Origin: Brevibacillus sp042683565
GTDB taxonomy: Bacteria; Bacillota; Bacilli; Brevibacillales; Brevibacillaceae
DNA length: 64,000 nt
NCBI RefSeq assembly: GCF_042683565.1
Contig: NZ_JBHUJW010000031.1
Coordinates: 1-64,000, forward strand
Reading direction: 5' to 3'
The notes beneath the pieces are model-generated. The model ran no database searches. It worked only from the letters and a program-made list of their open reading frames with translations, and was not told the origin of the DNA. This document shows positions 1 to 6,223 of this stretch, piece by piece. A program made the translations under genes and the position numbers. Position 1 is the first letter of the stretch. Every line of letters starts with the position of its first letter.

Positions 1-100
1 GTGCTAAAATCAAGGCACAACGCAGATTTCCTCCTTTTCAGTGGTTGTCTCGACAACTCCCACGATAGAGGAACATCTGCGTTTTTTCAATGTCTAGCAC
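1..100. repeat. Long imperfect inverted repeat (hairpin) at the left edge
   Basis: GTGCTA at 1-6 pairs with TAGCAC at 95-100. AACGCAGAT at 19-27 pairs with ATCTGCGTT at 75-83, and TTCCTC at 28-33 with GAGGAA at 68-73, leaving one bulged base. An inner arm pairs GTTGTC (44-49) with GACAAC (52-57), extended by GTGG/CCAC. The whole would fold into one long interrupted stem. It lies directly before an AT-rich orphan gene and has no U-tail, so it is not a simple terminator. It could be a structured leader RNA or the end of a mobile element. The fold was paired by eye only. Confidence 0.55.
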
Positions 101-105
101 GGGTT

Positions 106-768
106 ATGGTGATGAATCTTAATTTTGTTAAAAAAATACTAAACACAAGAAAAACAGCAAATGAGTGTCGATGGTCTTTTGTTCAGAGCCTAAAGTATCA
201 ATCCACTGTTGACCGGTTCAGAAAAGGTGAAGCTGAGCAAAAAGAATTTATTGAATATGCATTACAAGAAAATCATGTATTAAAAGAACAGGTCGAAAGC
301 CTCGAAGCAGAAAATCGATATTTAAGTCAGATGATTGAAAGAGTAAGTCCAAGTGATTTCAATACTCGGACAACTCTAATTTTCAAAGGATCGGAGCCTG
401 AGTTATTTCCAAATGAACAGGTAGAGCTAGTTCGGGAGATAATAGAACAAAAATTGAAAAGCGGCAGTTGCTCTATTAGGGTTAAAAATATCCTAGTTTC
501 AATCTTATCAGCTAACGAAGAATCAAATAATAAAGACCAGTTCCTTGGCGAAGTTAAAACTATACTTGCTGCACCTGATGGTTTGTCTAGGCAGGGAAAG
601 AAAAAACTATTAAGATTAGGGTTTGAACTTACTGAGGATGGAAAACATTATAAGATTAAAATTAGAGGTGATGACAGGTATTCGCATGCTATCTCTAAAT
701 CTGCTAGTGATGCTCGTGCTGCTAAAAATAATTACTCAGAGTTTAAAGAACGTTTTTTTAGCGTCTAA
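106..768 (+). CDS. Unrecognised protein with coiled coil and possible HicA-like C-terminal fold
   Basis: The frame is open from base 1, but its first 100 bases are the hairpin. ATG 106 or ATG 112 is therefore a more likely start, giving about 220 residues. No good Shine-Dalgarno sequence is visible, so the start is uncertain. Residues about 35-80 are rich in Glu, Gln and Leu with heptad character and suggest a coiled coil. The C-terminus has a pattern LGFELTEDGKHYKI followed by GDDRYSHAISKSASD, which loosely recalls small HicA-like double-stranded-RNA-binding folds; that is inference from pattern only. Base composition is clearly more AT-rich than the genes from 1.1 kb onward, suggesting acquisition by transfer. 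I do not recognise the family. Confidence 0.6.
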   Translation: MVMNLNFVKKILNTRKTANECRWSFVQSLKYQSTVDRFRKGEAEQKEFIEYALQENHVLKEQVESLEAENRYLSQMIERVSPSDFNTRTTLIFKGSEPELFPNEQVELVREIIEQKLKSGSCSIRVKNILVSILSANEESNNKDQFLGEVKTILAAPDGLSRQGKKKLLRLGFELTEDGKHYKIKIRGDDRYSHAISKSASDARAAKNNYSEFKERFFSV

Positions 769-783
769 TTTGAGTTCAGATGG

Positions 784-815
784 GAGCCTTCCGTCATAGG
801 AGGGTTCTTCATTTT
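784..815 (+). terminator. Hairpin terminator after the orphan gene
   Basis: GAGCCTTCC (784-792) pairs with GGAGGGTTC (799-807) allowing G-U pairs, followed by a T-rich TTCATTTT. It sits 15 bases after the stop codon of the orphan gene. Confidence 0.55.
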
Positions 816-969
816 GACATCAGTCAAACATATTAGAAATACTAACTTGCCGTTACAGACAGCGCGGAGAATCGTATCATAAATGAGGGAAAGATTTAGT
901 TTAGATCGATAGACTACTTCATTCTTACCTATAGACTCAGACGAATTCTAATTACTTGGTAATATAGTT

Positions 970-1004
970 GACCGGAACTCCTTGTACTTCAAGAGTCTCC
1001 GGTC
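970..1004. other. Isolated hairpin in AT-rich intergenic region
   Basis: GACCGGA at 970-976 pairs with TCCGGTC at 998-1004, and ACTC at 977-980 with GAGT at 993-996. There is no U-run of any length on either side. The rest of 816-1040 is AT-rich and shows no coding signal. Confidence 0.4.
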
Positions 1005-1044
1005 TATAACTTTATGATCACAAAATAGCCCATAGTGAACGACA

Positions 1045-1059
1045 TTCAACATTGTTGAT
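1045..1059. promoter_or_regulatory. Candidate operator for the XRE-cupin regulator (site 1)
   Basis: TTCAAC-ATT-GTTGAT is a 6-3-6 palindrome with one mismatch and overlaps the -35 element of the regulator promoter. A perfect version of the same palindrome sits at 1826-1842 in front of the HMG-CoA reductase operon, which argues for a shared regulator acting on both and for autoregulation. Confidence 0.6.
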
Positions 1060-1083
1060 CACCTATCCATAAGTCGCTATAAT
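1055..1083 (+). promoter_or_regulatory. SigA-type promoter of the XRE-cupin gene
   Basis: TTGATC (1055-1060) is followed after exactly 17 bases by a perfect TATAAT (1078-1083). Transcription would start near 1090, about 20 bases before the ATG at 1111. Confidence 0.7.
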
Positions 1084-1110
1084 CGAGAAAAGAAACAAGC
1101 AAAGAAGGGG

Positions 1111-1674
1111 ATGTTTGCCATCGATCTGTCCAAAATTGGGAAACGCATTCGCCAGGCCCGGCTGAGCCAGGGCTTTACGCAGCAGGAGTTGGCGGACAGA
1201 TGCGGGTTTACCAAGAGCCTCCTGTCCAAAATCGAAAACGGACAAACGGCGTCCGCGATTGCGACGTTGTCAAAAATAGCCGATCACCTGAAGACACCGC
1301 TGGCCTGGTTTCTGGAAGAGGACCGCGACGATTATCTCGTCCTGTCTCCCAAGCGTCAACGCACATTCACCCTGGGGAGCAAGGAAATGGGGTACATGTA
1401 TGAGACGCTTGCCAACCGCTCCCGGTTCAGCAAAATCGAGCCTGTCCTGGTGACGGTTCCTGCGGATATGCCGGAGACAGAGCCGTTTACCCATCCCGAG
1501 GAAGAATTCATCTACATCGTGAGTGGAACGATCATCCTTTACTACGACGGCGAGAAGCACATCCTCGAGGAAGGGGACACTGCTTACTTTGCAGGGAGCA
1601 AGCCGCACATTTTTTTGCCATACGCGAACACGGAAGCGAAAGTGCTGAGCGTGTTCATCCAGCCGTCTGCCTGA
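1111..1674 (+). CDS. XRE-family regulator with C-terminal cupin domain
   Basis: The protein has 187 residues. Residues about 7-62 form an XRE helix-turn-helix (KRIRQARLSQGFTQQELAD, then SLLSKIENGQ). Residues about 110-182 form a cupin barrel (HPEEEFIYIVSGTI, then LEEGDTAYFAGSKPHIF), a domain that usually senses a small ligand in this family. It lies upstream of, and in the same direction as, the HMG-CoA reductase/lyase operon, and a common palindrome marks both promoters. I infer that it is the local regulator, possibly answering mevalonate or a CoA ester. The purine-rich AAAGAAGGGG abuts the ATG unusually closely, but no better in-frame start exists before the helix-turn-helix. Confidence 0.9.
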   Translation: MFAIDLSKIGKRIRQARLSQGFTQQELADRCGFTKSLLSKIENGQTASAIATLSKIADHLKTPLAWFLEEDRDDYLVLSPKRQRTFTLGSKEMGYMYETLANRSRFSKIEPVLVTVPADMPETEPFTHPEEEFIYIVSGTIILYYDGEKHILEEGDTAYFAGSKPHIFLPYANTEAKVLSVFIQPSA

Positions 1675-1790
1675 AACAGCGAAAGCGGCGGGGGACATAG
1701 TCTGTGAGTCTGTAGAAACAGCGCAGTCGAGCGGAAGCGCGCTGTTTTTTTCATGCTCATTATTTTTCGCACAATTTTGAATCATCCCTA

Positions 1791-1819
1791 TTTACAGGCG
1801 GCGGAAGATGTAGTAGTAT
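1791..1819 (+). promoter_or_regulatory. Promoter of the mevalonate catabolic operon
   Basis: TTTACA (1791-1796) and TAGTAT (1814-1819) are separated by 17 bases. Transcription would begin near 1826, at the edge of the palindrome at 1826-1842, leaving a leader of about 190 bases before the reductase start. Confidence 0.55.
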
Positions 1820-1825
1820 ATGGTC

Positions 1826-1842
1826 ATTCAACAAAGTTGAAT
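1826..1842. promoter_or_regulatory. Candidate operator for the XRE-cupin regulator (site 2)
   Basis: ATTCAAC-AAA-GTTGAAT is a perfect 7-3-7 palindrome sitting at the predicted transcription start of the operon, a position suited to repression. It shares its half-site with 1045-1059. Confidence 0.7.
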
Positions 1843-1930
1843 AAAAGGAAACTTGCAAACAAAGAGAGTACGCAAACATTTGTCACCGCAATCTGTGGCG
1901 ATTGTTCATGAGAGCGGTTGCACGCAGAAA

Positions 1931-1944
1931 TGAAAGCGTTTCCC
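1931..1944. promoter_or_regulatory. cre-like site in the leader
   Basis: TGAAAGCGTTTCCC matches the CcpA catabolite-response consensus TGWAANCGNTNWCA at 12 of 14 positions, missing only at the 3' end. Its place downstream of the promoter would fit roadblock-type carbon catabolite repression of a degradative operon. The match is imperfect. Confidence 0.4.
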
Positions 1945-2014
1945 GTTGTGGAAGCGGGGGAGAACAGGGCATAGTACCTGCAGATTATTACAACATAGAG
2001 TAGGAGAATGCAAG

Positions 2015-3295
2015 ATGACTACCAGTCGGGTATCGGGTTTTTACAAGCTGTCGCCGGAGGAACGGCTAGAGAAGGTCGCTGAGGCAAGGGGGCTGAGCGC
2101 AGAAGAAAAGCAAATCTTGTCGGGAGCGACCCCATTCCCGCTGCGCACCGCCAATGCGATGATTGAGAACGTCGTCGGGGTGATGTCCATTCCGCTCGGG
2201 ATCGCGACGAACTTCAAGATCAACGGCGTCGACCGGTTCATTCCGATGGCGACGGAAGAGGCGTCTGTCGTGGCGGCGGCCAGCAATGCGGCGCGTGCTG
2301 CCTACGACCTGGGAGGTTTTTACACTTCCATGAGCGGCTCGATCATGCGCGGGCAAATCCAGGTGGTGGACTTGGCTGATCCGTACGGCGCGATGGCGCG
2401 CATCTACGAAAACAAGCAGGAGATACTGGCTCGCTGCAATGCGAAGGACCCGACGCTCGTCTCGCTCGGGGGCGGGGCCATTGACGTCGAGGTGCATGTG
2501 ATCGAGCGGTCGAAGCAGCCGATGGTCGTGCTGCATCTGCTCGTCGACACGCGGGATGCGATGGGGGCAAACGCCGTCAATACGATGGCCGAGGCAGTCG
2601 CGCCTTTCGTCGAGGAAATTACGTCCGGCCGCGTCGTCCTGCGCATCATTTCCAATCTGGCGGATCGTCGACTCGTGCGCGCTCGGGCGATATTTTCCAC
2701 AGAGCAGCTGGGCGGTGAAACAGTCGTCGACAACATCATCCGCGCCTACGAATTTGCCGAGTGCGACCCGTACCGCGCGACCACGCACAACAAAGGGATC
2801 ATGAACGGGATTTCCGCCGTCGTGCTGGCGACAGGGAATGACACCCGCGCCGTGGAAGCAGGGGCACACGCTTATGCGTCCGTGACGGGCCGATACCGCT
2901 CGCTCACTCGCTGGGAGAAAAACCGCGAAGGCAATCTCGTCGGCACGATCGAGGTGCCGATGGCGGTCGGGATCGTCGGCGGCGCGACCAAGTCGCATCC
3001 AACGGCACGCCTCGCCTTGAAGGTGATGGGCATTGCAAATGCCGAGGAACTGGCCGGTGCGATCGCGGCGGTCGGGCTGGCGCAAAACCTCGCAGCCATG
3101 CGCGCGCTCGCGGCCGAGGGCATCCAGCAGGGACACATGGCCTTGCATGCCCGCAACCTCGCCATGATGGCAGGGGCGCAGGAGGATCAGATCGACCGAA
3201 TCGTACAACAGGCGATCCAGGAGAAGGATGTACGCTATGACCGCATCCTGGAGCTGACCAAACAATTGCAGGAGGGGGATGCCCATGGAAACTGA
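2015..3295 (+). CDS. mvaA: Hydroxymethylglutaryl-CoA reductase, class II (degradative)
   Basis: This 426-residue protein interconverts HMG-CoA and mevalonate. Its length equals that of the Pseudomonas mevalonii catabolic enzyme. Visible motifs are ENVVGVMSIPLGIATNFKING (51-71), ATEEASVVAA with the catalytic Glu (81 or 82), DAMGANAVNT (181-190), NKGIMNG with catalytic Lys 260, ATGND with Asp 276, and GHMALHARN with His 374. Lys, Asp and His are all offset by seven from K267, D283 and H381 of the Pseudomonas enzyme. ATG 2015 follows TAGGAGAATGCAAG; the frame is open further upstream without a ribosome site. The gene for HMG-CoA lyase three genes downstream indicates use in the oxidative, mevalonate-degrading direction. 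Bacillales generally make isoprenoids by the MEP route, so a biosynthetic role is less likely. Confidence 0.93.
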   Translation: MTTSRVSGFYKLSPEERLEKVAEARGLSAEEKQILSGATPFPLRTANAMIENVVGVMSIPLGIATNFKINGVDRFIPMATEEASVVAAASNAARAAYDLGGFYTSMSGSIMRGQIQVVDLADPYGAMARIYENKQEILARCNAKDPTLVSLGGGAIDVEVHVIERSKQPMVVLHLLVDTRDAMGANAVNTMAEAVAPFVEEITSGRVVLRIISNLADRRLVRARAIFSTEQLGGETVVDNIIRAYEFAECDPYRATTHNKGIMNGISAVVLATGNDTRAVEAGAHAYASVTGRYRSLTRWEKNREGNLVGTIEVPMAVGIVGGATKSHPTARLALKVMGIANAEELAGAIAAVGLAQNLAAMRALAAEGIQQGHMALHARNLAMMAGAQEDQIDRIVQQAIQEKDVRYDRILELTKQLQEGDAHGN

Positions 3296-3731
3296 TATGG
3301 TGAGAAACGAACAGCAAACGGCGGCTTCGGGGAAAGAGTACATTGAAATTCTGGGGGATACCGTCGTCCCCGTCCGGATTTTATCGGCTATCGTCATCAG
3401 CATCTGCCTGAGCATCGGCGGCTACTTCTTGGGGAAAAGCATTTTCCCCAAGATTGCCGAAGCCAAGATGGTCGGCTCGTACTCGCTGCTGCTCGGCATC
3501 GCTGGCAGCGTCATCGGCTTGATCCTGTGTGCCAGGCTGTTCAAGCCGAGCCGGATTTTGACCGAAGATGACACGTCCAAGGAAGGGCTGGAGGAAATCT
3601 TGACCAGCATGCAGACAGACCCGCAAGCCGAGTATGAGCTGATCAAGGACGATCCAGTCACGAAAAAAGAGATGGAAGAACTGGGGATTTGGGAGTCATT
3701 TAAGAACAGCGGGGGGCGAAAACAACCATGA
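3285..3731 (+). CDS. Small two-helix membrane protein, probable accessory subunit of the TctA-like transporter
   Basis: The protein has about 148 residues with two hydrophobic segments (roughly residues 25-45 and 55-80) followed by an acidic soluble tail. Its start overlaps the end of mvaA, and its stop overlaps the ATG of the permease by four bases (ATGA), so all are translationally coupled. ATG 3285 has GGAGGGGG at ideal spacing; ATG 3279 abuts it and is less likely. By position it could replace the small TctB subunit of tripartite tricarboxylate transporters, but it is shorter and has two helices rather than four. I do not recognise the family from sequence alone. Confidence 0.75.
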   Translation: METDMVRNEQQTAASGKEYIEILGDTVVPVRILSAIVISICLSIGGYFLGKSIFPKIAEAKMVGSYSLLLGIAGSVIGLILCARLFKPSRILTEDDTSKEGLEEILTSMQTDPQAEYELIKDDPVTKKEMEELGIWESFKNSGGRKQP

Positions 3732-5083
3732 GCGTACTTGTCACATCCATTTTGCTCGCATTGGCGGGTGCTATCATTTTCTCCTTGATCGGATTGGTTT
3801 CGGGTACAGATGAAACCGCTATCATGGTGCCCTTTACCTTGCTCGTCATCTTGCTCGGCGCGCCGCCGGAAGCTGTCTTTTCCTTCTTTATGGCGGCTGT
3901 CCTGGCGAAGCATCTGACGCACGCCATCCCGACCGCGCTGATGGGCATTCCGGGCGATACGACAGCGGTGCCGCTGATCGACCATGCCTCGTCGCTGCGC
4001 CGTCTGGGCGTGCCCCATGTCGCGCTGCGCAAAATGCTGTCCGGCGGATTGATCGGTGCGTTTATCGCCCTGCCTACTGCCGTGTTGTTCGGGCATTTTC
4101 TGGGACAGTTCGCCGACTTTTTCAAATCGGCTTCCGGACTGATCTTTACGTTGGCCGCTATCCTGATCGCCTACTTCTCCAAAGGGAAATGGGTGAGCGT
4201 CGTGATGATTATCCCGTTCGCCTTTTTCATCAAAAGCATTGATACGTTCAGCTTCAACGTAGTGGAAAAGCATCTGAGCACGAGCTTCTTCCTCGGCATC
4301 GCGATCGGCCCGATGCTCTCGGATATTTTGTTCGCCCTGTCGCCGGCAGCGCGCAAAGGCATGGTCCGTTCGTCCGCCAAGGAATATCACCTCGCGCCGG
4401 AGACGAAGTCGTGGAGGGGGTACTTCCCGAATCCGTTCCGCGTCCTGACCAAAAGACAAACGGCATATACAGCAGCGACATCCTTTGTGTCTTCCCTGAC
4501 CTTTGCCTTCAGTCCGGTGGGCATGACCTCGCTGATGGGGGAAATCGTCGGCTCGCGCAACAAAGGCGTCTACAAAAAGGCTTCCTCCAGCCTCGCCTCG
4601 ATGAACGGGGTCACGGAGTCCACCTACATTGCCGAAGCGATCATTCCGCTTCTGGCGTTTGGTATCCCGCTCAGCCCGGTAGCGCTCGGGCCTGCGTCTC
4701 CGCTGTTCAATGCACCGCCCGTCTTTAAGAGCGAACCTGTAAACAACCTGCACAATATGCTGACACCGTGGGAGTTCTTCCTGTACGGCCTGATCGGTCT
4801 GGTGATCGCCGCACTGATCGCCTACCCGTTTGCGATGAACTACGCGCGCAAAGCGACGGTGTTCGTCATGAAAAACATCAGCCAGGAAGCGATTGTCGGC
4901 ATGTTTATCGGCCTCGCCTGCCTGCTCGCCTTCCATGAGGCGCAGCTGGTCGGCGTGCTGCTCACCCTGACGATGGCGGCAGTCGGCGGTTTGCTGAACC
5001 GCGTGCTGGGCGTAAGCTCCGGCGTACAGTTCATGATCTTCTACGGCTCTACCTACATGATGTCTAAACTGCTTGGAGTCTGA
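3728..5083 (+). CDS. TctA-like permease, predicted mevalonate (or related acid) importer
   Basis: This 451-residue polytopic membrane protein has about ten to twelve hydrophobic segments in two related halves. The first half carries ALMGIPGDTTAVPLID after a glycine-rich helix. The second carries IPLLAFGIPLSPVALGP. These are in the places where TctA permeases have their conserved NIPG-type and LTLGIPGS motifs, so I assign it to the TctA superfamily. No TctC-type solute-binding protein is present. It lies between HMG-CoA reductase and lyase genes with overlaps on both sides, so I infer that it imports the operon's substrate, most simply mevalonate. Other branched or hydroxylated acids such as 3-hydroxy-3-methylglutarate are alternatives. 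Confidence 0.8.
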   Translation: MSVLVTSILLALAGAIIFSLIGLVSGTDETAIMVPFTLLVILLGAPPEAVFSFFMAAVLAKHLTHAIPTALMGIPGDTTAVPLIDHASSLRRLGVPHVALRKMLSGGLIGAFIALPTAVLFGHFLGQFADFFKSASGLIFTLAAILIAYFSKGKWVSVVMIIPFAFFIKSIDTFSFNVVEKHLSTSFFLGIAIGPMLSDILFALSPAARKGMVRSSAKEYHLAPETKSWRGYFPNPFRVLTKRQTAYTAATSFVSSLTFAFSPVGMTSLMGEIVGSRNKGVYKKASSSLASMNGVTESTYIAEAIIPLLAFGIPLSPVALGPASPLFNAPPVFKSEPVNNLHNMLTPWEFFLYGLIGLVIAALIAYPFAMNYARKATVFVMKNISQEAIVGMFIGLACLLAFHEAQLVGVLLTLTMAAVGGLLNRVLGVSSGVQFMIFYGSTYMMSKLLGV

Positions 5084-5997
5084 TGCAGATGAAAATCGAT
5101 CCGACAACGATCACCATCAAGGAAGTCGGCCCGCGGGACGGACTGCAGAACGAAGCGGTGTTCATCCCGACGGCGGACAAAATCGCCTGGGTCAACCAGC
5201 TGTCGCACTCCGGTCTGTCGTACATCGAAGTGACGTCGTTTGTCCATCCCAAGTGGATTCCGGCCTTGGCGGATGCGGTGGAAGTAATGTCCGGCATCGA
5301 ACGTGTGCCGGGTGTGACGTACGCGGCGCTCGTCCCGAATGTAAAAGGGCTGGAGAGGGCACTAGCCGCGCAGGTCGATGAAGTCTCCGTTTTCATGTCG
5401 GCAAGCGAGACGCACAATATGAAGAACATCAACAAGACGAGGCAGGATACCTACCCGATCCTGGCAGAAACGGCGAAGGCTGCACTGGCGGCAGGCAAGA
5501 CAGTGCGCGGCTACGTATCTACCGTGTTCGGCTGCCCGTACGAAGGAGCGGTGCCCGTCGAGGACGTGATTCGGGTGACGGACGCCTTGCTGGAGATGGG
5601 CGTGCAGGAAGTTTCGCTCGGGGATACCATCGGGGTGGCTCATCCGCGCCAGGTGCAGGAGGTGCTGGAAGTGCTGCTAAGGCGCTTTCCGGCAGAGCGG
5701 CTGGCGATGCACTTCCACGACACGCGCGGCATGGCAATTGCCAACGTGCTCGTGTCGCTGGAGATGGGGATGACGACCTTTGACAGCTCGCTCGGGGGAC
5801 TCGGCGGCTGCCCGTACGCTCTCGGCGCGTCGGGGAACCTCGCGACAGACGATCTGTTGTACCTGCTGGATGGACTGGGAATGCAGACAGGGGTCGACGG
5901 CGAGAAGCTGCGAGAGGCAGCGCGTTTGATTCAGGAAAAAATGGGACGTCCGCTGATGAGCCATAGCATGCAGGCTTGCCAGGGACAGGAAGGATAA
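5083..5997 (+). CDS. mvaB: Hydroxymethylglutaryl-CoA lyase
   Basis: This enzyme splits HMG-CoA into acetyl-CoA and acetoacetate. The 304-residue protein has the HMGL-like TIM barrel with EVGPRDGLQNE at 14-24 (catalytic Arg 18 and Asp 19), the metal-binding His pair in MHFHDTRG (210 and 212), and GLGGCPYALGASGN with the active-site Cys 243. The start overlaps the permease stop (TGATG); ATG 5089 is an equally possible start. It closes the predicted mevalonate degradation route. Related lyases also serve leucine breakdown, but none of the other leucine-degradation enzymes is nearby. Confidence 0.93.
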   Translation: MQMKIDPTTITIKEVGPRDGLQNEAVFIPTADKIAWVNQLSHSGLSYIEVTSFVHPKWIPALADAVEVMSGIERVPGVTYAALVPNVKGLERALAAQVDEVSVFMSASETHNMKNINKTRQDTYPILAETAKAALAAGKTVRGYVSTVFGCPYEGAVPVEDVIRVTDALLEMGVQEVSLGDTIGVAHPRQVQEVLEVLLRRFPAERLAMHFHDTRGMAIANVLVSLEMGMTTFDSSLGGLGGCPYALGASGNLATDDLLYLLDGLGMQTGVDGEKLREAARLIQEKMGRPLMSHSMQACQGQEG

Positions 5998-5999
5998 GC

Positions 6000-6062
6000 A
6001 AAAGAGCACAGCGGTTGCAGCGGGCATGGAAGACGTGTCCGGGGCGGCAGCTGTGCTCTTTT
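6000..6062 (+). terminator. Terminator of the mevalonate operon
   Basis: AAAAGAGCACAGC (6000-6012) pairs perfectly with GCTGTGCTCTTTT (6050-6062). The stem begins three bases after the lyase stop codon. Confidence 0.8.
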
Positions 6063-6223
6063 ATGCTGAGCAGGATGTATGTTCAGGATTCGCGAAAGGG
6101 CGGCAAAGTTCCACGTTCGCCCGCGTCAAGGCGAATGCTTACCTTGGAAACTACTTTTCAAATCCCGACAGGTATGGTGTGATAGAGAAAGATTTTGGTA
6201 CAGGAGAAGCCAGGGGTGATTGC

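Noticed and set aside
1946..2014. Upstream extension of HMG-CoA reductase
   Set aside because: The frame is open, but there is no ribosome site and the extra residues are not expected in the family; ATG 2015 has a good site.
2066..3415. Long minus-strand open frame opposite mvaA
   Set aside because: It is the antisense of a conserved enzyme with visible catalytic residues; its own protein is Arg/His/Asp-rich and has no domain. GC-rich coding sequence often leaves the opposite strand open.
3422..5107. 561-codon minus-strand frame opposite the TctA-like permease
   Set aside because: The protein is highly charged with many His, Arg and Gln, as expected from the complement of a membrane protein gene; no ribosome site.
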